Positions 28,960-40,382 are shown, counted from the first letter of the stretch. The stretch is DNA of 61,312 nucleotides from an uncultured Desulfobacteraceae bacterium (GCA_903953895.1 CAJBLH010000042.1:1-61312), one strand, 5' to 3'. Translations and numbers: made by a program. The notes: generated by a model not told the origin, from the sequence alone.

Positions 28960-30138
28960 ATGAAACCGGTTGAAATCGCTAAAGGAATTTATGATGTTGG
29001 TGTGAAAGACTGGAATATTCGGGATTTTCATGGACATTCCACACATATGGGCACCAGCTATAACTCATTTTTAATTGTGGACAGCAAGATCGCCTTGATT
29101 GATGCAGTAAAAAAAGAATTTTCAGATGAATTGATCGACAATATTTCTCAGATCGTCGATCCCAAAAAGATAGACGTGGTTATCAGCAATCATACCGAGA
29201 TGGATCATTCCGGGGGCCTTCCCAGGGTCATGCATCGCGTGGGTGAGGATAAACCCCTTTACTGTTCGAAGATGGGGCAGAAAAATCTCTCCCTGCATTT
29301 TCCCCAGCATTTCAATTATCATGCTGTTGAAAACGGTGAAACCCTGAATCTGGGCCGGTACACGCTGTCTTTTATGGAAACCCGGATGCTTCACTGGCCG
29401 GACAGCATGTTTACTTATCTGAATGAAGAAAAGATTCTGTTTTCCAGCGATGCATTCGGCCAGCATTATGCAGGTTATGAAAAATTTGACGATTGTGTCA
29501 CTGAAGACATCATGCTTCAAGCTAAAAAATATTTTGCCAACATCCTTCTGCCGTATGCGCCGCTGATTTTAAAGCTGGTGGAGCAGGTTACTGCCATGGG
29601 GCTGGATATCCGCATGATCTGTCCGGATCACGGCATTATCTGGCGTAAAGATCCGGGCAAGATCATCGATGCCTATGTTGGGTGGAGCCGCCAGAATTCC
29701 GGGAAAAAGGCGGTGATTGTTTACGATACCATGTGGCACAGTACCGAAAAAATGGCCAGAGCCATTGCCGACGGACTCAGTGAACAGGGGGTTGCCGTTC
29801 GCCCCATGCATCTTCGCAGATCGGATCGCAGCGATATCATGACGGAGGTGCTGGATGCCAGAGCCGTTGTGGTCGGGTCCCCCACCTTGAACAATGGTCT
29901 GTTCCCATCTCTAGGAGATTTTCTAACCTACATGAAGGGGCTGAAACCCAAAAACAAAATTGGTGCTGCCTTCGGTTCTTATGGCTGGAGCGGTGAATCG
30001 GTCAAGCTGATTACCCAGGAACTCGAGGCCATGAAGTTTGAGATGATTGATCCCGGTGTGAAGGTTCAGTATGTTCCGGATGAAAAGGCTCTTGCCGCCT
30101 GTTTTGATTTGGGAAGAAAGATCGGCCAAGCCATGTAA
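28960..30138 (+). CDS. roo: Rubredoxin:oxygen oxidoreductase (A-type flavodiiron protein)
   Basis: The 392-residue protein reduces oxygen (or nitric oxide) to harmless product. The metallo-beta-lactamase-like diiron domain has the ligand run SNHTEMDHSGGLP. Further histidine and acidic ligands lie in HWPDSMFTY and SSDAFGQHYA. The flavodoxin domain (about 250-392) has VIVYDTMWHSTEKMARAI and FGSYGWSGE. The cysteine- and rubredoxin-containing extensions of other classes are absent, giving class A. It closes the oxygen-defence cluster and is followed by a strong terminator. Confidence 0.95.
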   Translation: MKPVEIAKGIYDVGVKDWNIRDFHGHSTHMGTSYNSFLIVDSKIALIDAVKKEFSDELIDNISQIVDPKKIDVVISNHTEMDHSGGLPRVMHRVGEDKPLYCSKMGQKNLSLHFPQHFNYHAVENGETLNLGRYTLSFMETRMLHWPDSMFTYLNEEKILFSSDAFGQHYAGYEKFDDCVTEDIMLQAKKYFANILLPYAPLILKLVEQVTAMGLDIRMICPDHGIIWRKDPGKIIDAYVGWSRQNSGKKAVIVYDTMWHSTEKMARAIADGLSEQGVAVRPMHLRRSDRSDIMTEVLDARAVVVGSPTLNNGLFPSLGDFLTYMKGLKPKNKIGAAFGSYGWSGESVKLITQELEAMKFEMIDPGVKVQYVPDEKALAACFDLGRKIGQAM

Positions 30139-30183
30139 GAACTTCCATTCCCTCTTTTATTAAAAAAAGCCCTGCATCGATCG

Positions 30184-30210
30184 AAGGGCAGCCTGCCGGC
30201 TGCCCTTTTT
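30184..30210 (+). terminator. Intrinsic terminator after the roo cluster
   Basis: AAGGGCAGCC pairs perfectly with GGCTGCCCTT around a TGCC loop, followed by a T-run and an AT-rich stretch. A textbook Rho-independent terminator. Confidence 0.92.
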
Positions 30211-30374
30211 CATTTTATTCGTCTCAGAGAATCCGTTGTGAATGTTCCATGGAAATGTTAACCTTACATTCGATACGATCCCCCCATCTTTCACATCGAG
30301 AGGGGGTTTTCAAGAAAACATAAATTATGATCTTTCACTGTAAGTCAGCGTAATCCGGCAAATCAGAGGATATT

Positions 30375-31757
<1,383 letters not shown>

Positions 31758-31769
31758 AAGAAAACTTTT

Positions 31770-33119
31770 TTATACCACGCCTTGATCGATCATGGCATTG
31801 ACCACCTTGACAAATCCAGCGATGTTTGCACCCACTAGATAATTGCCTGGTTCGCCGTATTCGGCGGCAGCACCGAGGCAGGTCGTGTGGATACTTTTCA
31901 TTATGCATTTCAATCGGTTGTCAACTTCTTCCCTGGGCCAGCCGATTCTCATGCTGTTCTGAGACATTTCCAGGCCGGATACGGCAACGCCGCCGGCATT
32001 GGACGCCTTGCCCGGAGCATAGAGAATTTTCCGGTCGATAAAAATTTTGATGGCTTCCGGCGTGCTTGGCATATTGGCGCCTTCACTGACCAGTGAAATG
32101 CCTTGGTTGATCAGGTTATTTGCATCTTTGTCGTTGATTTCATTCTGAGTGGCGCTGGGGAAAGCGCAGTTTGCAGGGTGATTCCACATGGGATTGTACT
32201 CCAGTGTCGGGTCCGCCTCAACATAGACGGCCCTGGCATATTTGTCTGTATATTCCCGGATGCGCCCCCTTCGCACATTTTTCAATCGTCTGACAAAATC
32301 CAGCTTGCCGATATCGATGCCTTCTTCATCATAAATATATCCGGACGAATCGGAAAGTGTTACGACCTTAGCGCCCAGTTCGATCAGTTTTTCAACAGTG
32401 TACTGCGCCACATTTCCTGATCCGGAGACCAGACATACTTTGTCTTTGAATGACTCGCTTCGCGTGGCAAGCATTTCCGCGGCAAAGTAGACGTTCCCGA
32501 AACCGGTGGCCTCAGGACGGATAAGGCTGCCCCCCCAGCCGATGCTTTTACCGGTCAGAACGCCCGTAAATTCATTTTGCAGTTTTTTATACATGCCGAA
32601 AAGATAGCCGATTTCCCGCGCACCAACGCCGATATCACCGGCCGGCACATCGGTATTGGGTCCGATATGCCGGAACAGTTCCATCATGAAACTCTGACAG
32701 AACCGCATAATTTCCTGGTCGGTCCGGCCTTTGGGTGAAAAATCCGATCCGCCTTTGGCCCCGCCCATGGGAAGGGTTGTCAGTGCATTTTTAAATACCT
32801 GCTCAAACGCCAGAAATTTCAAAATGCTGAGATTCACGGACGGATGAAATCTCAGCCCGCCTTTGTAGGGACCAATGACACTGTTCATCTGAATACGATA
32901 TCCACGATTGACGTGAACCTGGCCTGCATCATCCATCCAGGGTACACGGAACAGAATCACCCGCTCCGGTTCAATCAGTCTTTCCAGAATGGCCGCCTGT
33001 CGATAATCCGGATACCGCTCCAGCACAGGCTGAACTGTTTCAAAAACCTCTTCGACTGCCTGATGGAATTCTTTTTCATATGGGTCCCTGTTTTTCATGT
33101 ATGCTATGATATCGGTCAT
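31770..33119 (-). CDS. gdhA: Glutamate dehydrogenase (hexameric NADP-type)
   Basis: The 449-residue enzyme interconverts 2-oxoglutarate plus ammonium and glutamate. The substrate site GGLRFHPSVN and catalytic-lysine motif PMGGAKGGSDFSPKG, the DIGVGAREIGYLFG segment and the dinucleotide loop SGSGNVAQYTVEKL match the 450-residue NADP class. A ribosome site AGGAG lies before ATG. The gene downstream of it on the minus strand is the convergent regulator, leaving only 12 bases. Confidence 0.95.
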   Translation of the reverse strand: MTDIIAYMKNRDPYEKEFHQAVEEVFETVQPVLERYPDYRQAAILERLIEPERVILFRVPWMDDAGQVHVNRGYRIQMNSVIGPYKGGLRFHPSVNLSILKFLAFEQVFKNALTTLPMGGAKGGSDFSPKGRTDQEIMRFCQSFMMELFRHIGPNTDVPAGDIGVGAREIGYLFGMYKKLQNEFTGVLTGKSIGWGGSLIRPEATGFGNVYFAAEMLATRSESFKDKVCLVSGSGNVAQYTVEKLIELGAKVVTLSDSSGYIYDEEGIDIGKLDFVRRLKNVRRGRIREYTDKYARAVYVEADPTLEYNPMWNHPANCAFPSATQNEINDKDANNLINQGISLVSEGANMPSTPEAIKIFIDRKILYAPGKASNAGGVAVSGLEMSQNSMRIGWPREEVDNRLKCIMKSIHTTCLGAAAEYGEPGNYLVGANIAGFVKVVNAMIDQGVV

Positions 33120-33136
33120 TTAGCGTCTCCTGCTCG

Positions 33137-36109
33137 TTAAGGGTTTCGTTCAATAATGACACCCAGAGACTTGCTCCCCTGGATTTTGACAATTAACGGA
33201 TGTTCCAGCCGAACATGTCGAATATACCGGGTTTCTTGCGCCCAGGCAAATCCATCGATCTGTTTCCAGTCCAGAATATCGCCCGAATCTTCAACAACGG
33301 TGATATAGGGAATACCGATCGATGTGATGTTCTGAAAGAAATGAGAACCCTGGGAAGGATCAGCGTGAATCTGGGCGTTCTTCAACTCGATGATAGCGCC
33401 TACACACGATATATGATGCCACTGGACCGGAATACCCAGCCATTTGTCCGCCGATCCCCATCTGCCCGGGCCGATCAGTAGAAAAGGCCGCTTTTCCCGA
33501 CTGAGTCCGGCATTCATTCTGCCAATCTCATCGGCCATCTGCTCGGTGGCATTGCGTTGAAATGCAAACGGTTTTACATAAACGATATCTGAAATACAAT
33601 CAAGCTTTCCGTTGCCAAGTGCATGCCGGGAAAAACACAGCGGCTGTTTCAGGTCATCTTCTGTAATGACCACATTCTGCTGATCGATTTCTGTTGCCAT
33701 GGGTCGCATCTGAAGCAAATAGAATTCGCATTTCCGTTGAAACTCAGACCCGATATTGACGGCAAACTCGATTTCCACCGGACACCCCATCCCCTTTCTA
33801 CCAAAATCTAGCAGATCGGAAAGCAATTGCGGCAAGGGAAACAGATTGTACTTAAGTATGGAGGCGAATGTGGCGATCTTTGCACCCGGCAAGTGACCAC
33901 TGTCCCGAATCCGATGTTCGTCCTGAATATAGACACTGGAGAGCATTCGAACGGGATACTCGGTTTGCGCTTCATCGATTTCCCGTTTTTCAAGATTGGC
34001 AAAGCTGTCGAAACTGAGTTCATCGGGATATCCGCGGATTTTGAGTGCATAAAAATACCGCTGACAATTGCTTAGAATGTCTTCGACCGTAGTAAACTGC
34101 GGAAGCATCCGGGGGAATTTCGGCGAGAACCGGACAGATTTTTCACCTTCCACCACGGTTTTACCCATACCCAATGCCATGTGGGCAATGCCGTCTTCGG
34201 CTTTCATATTGAAAACCGGATAAAAATTATGGGACTGAACGATGCCGGACATTGCCGGATAAAAATAGTCGCCGTAAGCTTCACCGGCTAGTTGCTGAAT
34301 AATCACGGCCATGGATTCTTCCTGGGGCCGGCTGACCGAATGACGCGTAAAGGATCGAGGGTCTTCGTAATAGGTTGAGGCATATACCCGCTTGATGGCA
34401 TGGATCAGATGGCTGAGCCGAACCGCCGGGTCAGGATGATTGTTTGGAATCATGTATGTCCGGTAGAGTCCGGAGTAAGGCTGATACTGCGCATCTTCCA
34501 GAAGACTCGACGAACGGACGGACAGCGGATAATGAACCTGCGCCAGAAATGCCTCCATATCCGATATCAGCCGGTTCGGCATTTCCGATCTTAAAAAAAT
34601 ATCCGTGATTTCTGGGTCTGAAAAATTGTTTTTTGCGCAATATTGAAGTTGATTGTCTGCAATGAATGCTTCAAATCCTTGGGTAGTAATCACCAGTGTT
34701 TTCGGAATTTGCACGGAAATCTGCGGATACGAGACAAGCGGTGTTGGGTTCTGAAACAACAGGGCGGACATGAATGCCAGACCTCTGGCTTTTCCTCCGA
34801 GAGATCCATCTCCGATCTTGACAAAATCCATGATGTCGGCATCGAATGTTTGGGCTCTGAACTGAGCCACCACCCCTTTTTGCTGAAGTTTTCGTACCGT
34901 GTGAATACCGGAGATGATATACTGCCGGATGTCTGCCGAACTCTGAAATTCGCTGGCCTGAACCGCCCGGAAAGTGGATGCCAGCGCAAATTCGGACCTG
35001 GCCATCAGCCAGTTGGAAAAATGATTACGGGTGGCATGATACAGCAGGGATTGATCTGGAATTTGGGATAATTTCAGCTCCAATGTTCTCAGACTCGAAG
35101 CCCTGTCGATTTCTGTTCTGTCCGGCAGCCGAAAAACGAAATCACCGAACCCCAAGTGATTCAGAAAAAAATCCTGAAGTTCGAGAAGCAGATCGGGAGA
35201 ATTTTTATCCAGAAAGATTGCCGGAATACGGTCGGCTTTTATCCGGTTATGGGAGTCCGAACTGAGCAGCAACATCGGAAGATCCGGAATTTCCTGTTTT
35301 ATGATGGTTAAAAAATCCACACCTGCCCGGTCATCCAGCTTGCCATTTCGGGGAATCCGGGTGTCGGATAAAATGCCGAATAAAAAGGATCGGTATTTTT
35401 GGCAGAGTTCCATGGCTTCTTCATACGTTTCAGCCAGCATGATCTTGGGTCTGGACCGCATGCGCAGCAGCCTGTGTTCCTCGTTGAGCCCAACGCCTAA
35501 TACCGCCTGGGTCTGTTTGACGATCTCCTTATATATCAGCGGCAGAAAAGATGAATAATACTGGGGCGAATCTTCCACCAGAAGCAGCACGCGAACCATG
35601 GCCCGCTGTGTATCCCGGTCGATGTTGAGCCGATCTTCCGCATTTTTAACCAGCGCCAGCAGAAGATCTGAATTTCCAGACCAGATAAAAACCTTGTCAA
35701 TACCCATCAATTTCCGATATTCGCCCGGAGGGAAGATGGACCGCAGGCTGTGGCAAAGTAAAATCACCGGCAGATCGGGGTACTTTGCCTTTATTTTTAC
35801 ACCCAGCGCCTGTGCATCCATATCATCGAGGTTTGGCATGGTGATCACCATGTCGAACGATTTTTGCTCCAGAAGGATCAGTGCGCTCCGCCCGGAAGAA
35901 GTCCGGGTGACCCGTGGCGGCAGGCTTAAGTTCAGGCCGATGTACTCATTGACGATACGGGAGGCCAGGCTGCGATCCTCTTCCATGATATAGGCATCAT
36001 AGGGGCTTGAAATCAGGAGTATCTCACGAACCTTGATGGTCATGATCTCATGGAACATTTTGAACTGGGAATAGAATTCGTTGGGCAGTTCACTGTTTTG
36101 TTGCGTCAT
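33137..36109 (-). CDS. PEP-synthase-like ATP-grasp protein with two receiver-like domains
   Basis: A 990-residue protein. The N-terminus holds two receiver-like domains (about 30-150, ILLISSPYDAYIMEEDRSLAS; and 165-330, VRVLLLVEDSPQYYSSF). The second half has a pyruvate-phosphate-dikinase-type ATP-binding region: GDGSLGGKARGLAFMSALL (about 430), QIPKTLVITTQGFEAFI, LSVRSSSLLEDAQYQPYSG and a closing GPGRWGSADKWLG. The phospho-histidine domain and the PEP barrel of true PEP synthase are missing, so it cannot perform that full reaction. It may phosphorylate or bind another partner. It ends 17 bases upstream of gdhA and could be its operon partner. Confidence 0.8.
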   Translation of the reverse strand: MTQQNSELPNEFYSQFKMFHEIMTIKVREILLISSPYDAYIMEEDRSLASRIVNEYIGLNLSLPPRVTRTSSGRSALILLEQKSFDMVITMPNLDDMDAQALGVKIKAKYPDLPVILLCHSLRSIFPPGEYRKLMGIDKVFIWSGNSDLLLALVKNAEDRLNIDRDTQRAMVRVLLLVEDSPQYYSSFLPLIYKEIVKQTQAVLGVGLNEEHRLLRMRSRPKIMLAETYEEAMELCQKYRSFLFGILSDTRIPRNGKLDDRAGVDFLTIIKQEIPDLPMLLLSSDSHNRIKADRIPAIFLDKNSPDLLLELQDFFLNHLGFGDFVFRLPDRTEIDRASSLRTLELKLSQIPDQSLLYHATRNHFSNWLMARSEFALASTFRAVQASEFQSSADIRQYIISGIHTVRKLQQKGVVAQFRAQTFDADIMDFVKIGDGSLGGKARGLAFMSALLFQNPTPLVSYPQISVQIPKTLVITTQGFEAFIADNQLQYCAKNNFSDPEITDIFLRSEMPNRLISDMEAFLAQVHYPLSVRSSSLLEDAQYQPYSGLYRTYMIPNNHPDPAVRLSHLIHAIKRVYASTYYEDPRSFTRHSVSRPQEESMAVIIQQLAGEAYGDYFYPAMSGIVQSHNFYPVFNMKAEDGIAHMALGMGKTVVEGEKSVRFSPKFPRMLPQFTTVEDILSNCQRYFYALKIRGYPDELSFDSFANLEKREIDEAQTEYPVRMLSSVYIQDEHRIRDSGHLPGAKIATFASILKYNLFPLPQLLSDLLDFGRKGMGCPVEIEFAVNIGSEFQRKCEFYLLQMRPMATEIDQQNVVITEDDLKQPLCFSRHALGNGKLDCISDIVYVKPFAFQRNATEQMADEIGRMNAGLSREKRPFLLIGPGRWGSADKWLGIPVQWHHISCVGAIIELKNAQIHADPSQGSHFFQNITSIGIPYITVVEDSGDILDWKQIDGFAWAQETRYIRHVRLEHPLIVKIQGSKSLGVIIERNP

Positions 36110-36199
36110 CGATAAGTACCCGGTAATTAGTTGTTCAGATCAATGTATCACACCCGTATTTTTCAATTTTCTGTGCGATCTTTGCAATGCGTAACAACT

Positions 36200-36601
36200 T
36201 CAGTCAATATCAGACTGTGCGGAAGGAGGATCAAAGACGGTATTGGCGGAAAGGGGGTCTAAAATCAGGCGCCCTTCGGGAGTCCATACCTTGGGGGACA
36301 GGTCGGCTTCATCCCGACCGCAGCGCATCAGGCGATCGCAGGTCATGATCCAGCCAAGAAAAAAACCGTAATCCTGAAAGGCTTCCTTACTGTAATTTGA
36401 ACAGGATGGACGCATCCGGCACCGGTTGCCGACCGCCGGGGAAATGATTTTCTGGTAAAATGAAATAGGGAATAAAAAAATCGACATTTCCTGATTTGAT
36501 CCATTTTCAGATGGGTCCGAATCATGGGCCGGAGTCGTATCCGCAATCGCCAGAAACGAGCAGACCATCAGCAATAAAAGTGTTTTCATGAGTTTGATCA
36601 T
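36200..36601 (-). CDS. yidD: YidD-family membrane insertion factor with N-terminal signal
   Basis: The 133-residue protein has the YidD core FPISFYQKIISPAVGNRCRMRPSCSNYSKEAFQDYG, with three conserved cysteines, and a following DRLMRCGRDEADLSPKV. YidD assists insertion of membrane proteins by YidC. Unlike the usual 70-90-residue form, it has an added N-terminal hydrophobic stretch (LMKTLLLLMVCSFLAIADTTPA) that looks like a signal peptide, so this copy may act outside the membrane. It is not next to rpmH, rnpA or yidC as usual. Confidence 0.85.
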   Translation of the reverse strand: MIKLMKTLLLLMVCSFLAIADTTPAHDSDPSENGSNQEMSIFLFPISFYQKIISPAVGNRCRMRPSCSNYSKEAFQDYGFFLGWIMTCDRLMRCGRDEADLSPKVWTPEGRLILDPLSANTVFDPPSAQSDID

Positions 36602-36628
36602 TGTTTCAGCCGAGTGAAGGACAGTATT

Positions 36629-38377
36629 TCAGGCAATGCTCTGGGTCACCCGAAGAACTTCCTCAAATGTCGTGAAGCCGCTCAGCACCTTGGAAACACC
36701 ATCTTCCCCAAGCGTGATCATCTGCTTTCTAAGCGCTTCCTGTTTGATGCGGCCGGAATCATAGGTTTTAAGGATCAGATTTTTCAGCCCGCTGTCCATC
36801 ACCATCATCTCGAAGATGCTGGTCCGTCCCCGGTATCCGGTATGAAAACAGGCCGGACACCCTGTTGCCTGGTAAACAGCCCCCTTCAGCAGATCCCGCG
36901 TCAGCCCCATGCTGTTTAAAACCGTATCCGATGGGATATAAGGCGTTTTGCATTGCTCGCACAGGACCCGGATCAGCCGCTGGGCGGCCACGGCAATCAC
37001 CGATGACGAGATCAGAAACGGTTCCACACCGATATCCACCAACCGGGTAATGGCGCTGGCCGCATCGTTGGTGTGCAGGGTCGAAAACACCAGGTGACCG
37101 GTCAGCGCAGACTGCACCGCAATATCGGCAGTTTCCTTGTCACGGATTTCTCCCACGAGGATCACGTCCGGGTCCTGACGGACAATGGATCGAAGCCCTT
37201 TGGCAAACGTCAGATCGATTTTGGGATTGACCTGAATCTGGCTGATGCCCTTCAGTTGATACTCCACCGGATCTTCGATGGTGATAATGTTGATGGATGG
37301 CTTGTTGATGGCTGACAGGATGGCGTAAAGCGTCGTTGTTTTCCCACTTCCCGTGGGCCCGGTAATCAGAAATATGCCGTTGGGAAAGGTGGTCACTTTT
37401 TCCAGAAGCTGCCGCTGCAGTGGGGAAATACCCAGCTCGGTCAATGTCAGCAGAGAACCGGACTTGTTCAGAAGCCTCAGCACGACCCGTTCTCCAAACG
37501 CCGTCGGTATGGTGGATACCCGGATATCGATTTCCTGGCTGCCGAGCCGGATGTTCAGTCGGCCATCCTGGGGGAGACGCTTTTCCGCGATATCGAGCCT
37601 TGACATAACCTTGATGCGGGAGATGAGTGCCGGCTGCATCCACTTCGGGGGCGTAAGCAGGTCATACAGAATGCCGTCCACCCGGTACCGGATTTTCAGG
37701 CTGTCTTGATAGGGCTCGATGTGAATATCGCTGGCCCGGGCGCGAATGGAGCGGGTAATGATCTGATTCACCAGTCGGATAATGGGCGCCTCACTGCTGT
37801 CATCCAGCAGATCCGCCGTCACTTCCATCTCCGATATCTGCCCAGAAGAATCGTCTTCCAGCGTTTCAACCAGGTTTTCATCGGAATCCAGGTTTCGGTC
37901 GTAACTCAGGGTGATAGCTGACAGTATCACGGTGCGCGGAGACAGAACCAGTTTGAATCGACGGATGGACAAGAGCTTGAGCAGGTCGTCAACCGGCTGG
38001 AAGGATGACGGATCATGAATCGCAATCACCACCTGGTGGTCGGCCTCCGGTTCCGGTGAGTTCCGTATGGTTTCACCCCTGAGCTTCAGAGGCACCAGAA
38101 CATGGTTTTTCAGAAACTGGATGGGAATCTTTCGGGAAAGGGCCTCACCGCCAAAAAGCGTGTCCACGGTCATGGGAAGATCCGACCAGACCGGAATATC
38201 GTAACAGGCGCCGGCACATTCCAGAAACTGAAGCTCGGTAATCAATTTCTTCTGAACAAGGATATCGCAGATGCCAACACCCCGGGCGTCGGCCAGTTTT
38301 TCGGCTTCCTCCCGGGCTGCATCGCTGATGCCGCAACGGTCAACGATCGTTTGCTCAAGGGATGGAGTCATTGGCAT
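36629..38377 (-). CDS. gspE: Type II secretion ATPase GspE
   Basis: A cytoplasmic hexameric ATPase of about 582 residues that powers pseudopilus extension. The N-terminal region (about 10-160) is GspE-N-like. The core has Walker A GPTGSGKTTTLYA, TIEDPVEYQ, VILVGEIRD and LHTNDAASAITRL, and a tetracysteine site CEQC and CPAC. The start is taken at 38377 (AGGA six bases upstream; second ATG at 38371), which overlaps the gspD end by 23 bases. A longer frame to 38491 would run deep into gspD and is rejected. Last gene of the gsp operon. Confidence 0.93.
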   Translation of the reverse strand: MPMTPSLEQTIVDRCGISDAAREEAEKLADARGVGICDILVQKKLITELQFLECAGACYDIPVWSDLPMTVDTLFGGEALSRKIPIQFLKNHVLVPLKLRGETIRNSPEPEADHQVVIAIHDPSSFQPVDDLLKLLSIRRFKLVLSPRTVILSAITLSYDRNLDSDENLVETLEDDSSGQISEMEVTADLLDDSSEAPIIRLVNQIITRSIRARASDIHIEPYQDSLKIRYRVDGILYDLLTPPKWMQPALISRIKVMSRLDIAEKRLPQDGRLNIRLGSQEIDIRVSTIPTAFGERVVLRLLNKSGSLLTLTELGISPLQRQLLEKVTTFPNGIFLITGPTGSGKTTTLYAILSAINKPSINIITIEDPVEYQLKGISQIQVNPKIDLTFAKGLRSIVRQDPDVILVGEIRDKETADIAVQSALTGHLVFSTLHTNDAASAITRLVDIGVEPFLISSSVIAVAAQRLIRVLCEQCKTPYIPSDTVLNSMGLTRDLLKGAVYQATGCPACFHTGYRGRTSIFEMMVMDSGLKNLILKTYDSGRIKQEALRKQMITLGEDGVSKVLSGFTTFEEVLRVTQSIA

Positions 38378-40382
38378 TGTCCGTCCTGGCAGACTCGGGA
38401 TTGTCACTCTCGACTTTTTTCCGGATGCGATCCATCTGTTCCTCTTTGGAGCGGTAAATCGCCTCGCCTTCCTTCGGATGGGCGACCACATGAGGCGTCA
38501 TGAACACAAAGAGATTGGTTTTCTCCCTGTTTTTCGTACGGGATTTAAAGAGCCATCCCATCCCTGGAACATCTCCGATACAAGGCACCTTATACTCGGT
38601 CAGAGACAGGCTGTCGTCTATCAATCCGCCGATCACCACCGTGTTGCCGTCCTGAACCAGAACGGTTGTGGAAATGGTGCGCTTGAAAGTGGTCGGCCTG
38701 TCGCCGATAGCCGCCGTAATGGCAGTACTATTGGTCTGATCCAGCTTGGTCACTTCCTGGGCGATATTCAAACGCACCAGACGGTCTCTGCTGATCTGAG
38801 GCGTTATTTTCAGGGTAATACCCACATCCCGGTATTCATAGGTATTGAAGGATTCAAAGGTGCCGGTGGTGCCGGACTTGGTCTGGTAGGGAATGTTTTT
38901 TCCCACCGTTATCGCAGCCTCTTCGTTGTCGGTGGTCAGAATCTGGGGGGTGGACAGGATGTTGACATCCTTGTCTTTTTTATAGGCCTGGACAACGGCC
39001 GCCAGACCCGGAAACTGAATCCCGCCGATGTTCAGGGTTTCACTCAGAATTCCCAGGGAAAATCCGGTCGGCAGGGCGCCAAGCTTGGCTTGATCAAGCG
39101 CCGGGGAGGGGATCATCCCCGAGACATTGGGATAGGCGCCGGCGCCGCTGAATCCGCTGCCGAAAGCAGCAGGTCTGCCGTCGATACTGGTTGTTCCCAT
39201 GGCGATCCATTCGGTGCCGATCGTAAAATCCTTGTTCACGTTCACTTCCATGATCAGGCATTCGATATAGACCATGGCCCGGGGGATATCCAGCAGCCGG
39301 ATGACCTCTTCAAGAGCGGCGTATTCGCTCTTTTCCGCCATGATCACCAGGCTGTTGGTGGCCTTGTCGGCCGTAATTTTCACTTTTTCGGATAACACAC
39401 CCGGCTTGTCTGCCTTATCTTTGTCAGACGCACCGCCCGATTTTCCGGGCATGTCCTGAAGTACCTTGACCAGTTCTTCAGCCTTGGCGTTCTCTAAATA
39501 ATAGACCCTGAGTTTTTCGTTTCCCTTGGGGGTTTCCTTGTCGAGTTCCTGAATCAGATTTTTGACTTTCTGGGTATATTCATCGCCTGCCATGACCACC
39601 AGGGCGTTGGTTCTATCATCGGCAAACACTCGGATGCCGGCATCGGCATCTTCTTTTCCGGCCTTGGCAGCGGTCTGAAAAATGGAATCCAGCAGCCTGG
39701 CCACCTGGGACGCCGCCGCATGGCGAAGCACAAATACCGATATTTCTTGCCCGGAACTGGAGACATCGATGGCTTTGATCATGCGCATCAGCCGCTGAAT
39801 GTTGGAGTGCAGATCCGTAATGATCAGCGTGTTCGTGGGCGGATAGGCCATCAGCACACTGCTCTTTGAGATGAGGGGAACAAAAAGACGGGAGATCAAC
39901 ACGGCATTGGCATATTTCAGCGGCATCACCTGGGTGATGATCCGGTCATCCGAAGTTCCGCCAGACTCGCGGAGCAAGGTATCGATGCCGCGGGTACGCG
40001 CTTCAGAAATTGGCACGATCTTGACCAGGCCTCCGGATTCGATGGCAGTAAAACCATAGACTTCCAGAACCGATTCAAATACCTTATAGGCTTCGGCCAC
40101 GGTGATCTTGTCCGGAGAAATGATCGTGACCTTTCCGGAAACCCGCTGGTCCACCACCATGTTTTTTCCGGTCAGATCGCTGATAAATTTGATCAGGACA
40201 GCAATATCCACATTGTTGAAATCAATCGATATCAGCCCATTCGCGCCACTTGCGCCGTCGGCCGGCTTCTGGGGCTGGGCGCCTTTTTCTTTTGCAGCAA
40301 CCGGCAGATGCCACAAGAGCAGCAGCAGTAAACATACCACCCAGCATTTACCGGCTGAAATACAAAACTTCCATAATTTCAT
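38355..40382 (-). CDS. gspD: Type II secretion secretin GspD
   Basis: A protein of about 675 residues that forms the outer-membrane exit ring. The chosen start gives a clean signal peptide (KCWVVCLLLLLLWHLPVAA), followed by the N0 domain (ISIDFNNVDIAVLIKFISDLTGKN), repeated N1-N3 modules (MPLKYANAVLISRLFVPLI; VFVLRHAAASQVARLLDSIF; YYLENAKAEELVKVLQ) and the secretin core with VQDGNTVVIGGLIDD and VPCIGDVPGMGWLF. An upstream ATG at 40475 overlaps the gspC stop as ATGA and would add 31 residues before the signal peptide; the internal start is preferred. It ends inside gspE by overlap. Confidence 0.92.
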   Translation of the reverse strand: MKLWKFCISAGKCWVVCLLLLLLWHLPVAAKEKGAQPQKPADGASGANGLISIDFNNVDIAVLIKFISDLTGKNMVVDQRVSGKVTIISPDKITVAEAYKVFESVLEVYGFTAIESGGLVKIVPISEARTRGIDTLLRESGGTSDDRIITQVMPLKYANAVLISRLFVPLISKSSVLMAYPPTNTLIITDLHSNIQRLMRMIKAIDVSSSGQEISVFVLRHAAASQVARLLDSIFQTAAKAGKEDADAGIRVFADDRTNALVVMAGDEYTQKVKNLIQELDKETPKGNEKLRVYYLENAKAEELVKVLQDMPGKSGGASDKDKADKPGVLSEKVKITADKATNSLVIMAEKSEYAALEEVIRLLDIPRAMVYIECLIMEVNVNKDFTIGTEWIAMGTTSIDGRPAAFGSGFSGAGAYPNVSGMIPSPALDQAKLGALPTGFSLGILSETLNIGGIQFPGLAAVVQAYKKDKDVNILSTPQILTTDNEEAAITVGKNIPYQTKSGTTGTFESFNTYEYRDVGITLKITPQISRDRLVRLNIAQEVTKLDQTNSTAITAAIGDRPTTFKRTISTTVLVQDGNTVVIGGLIDDSLSLTEYKVPCIGDVPGMGWLFKSRTKNREKTNLFVFMTPHVVAHPKEGEAIYRSKEEQMDRIRKKVESDNPESARTDNANDSIP

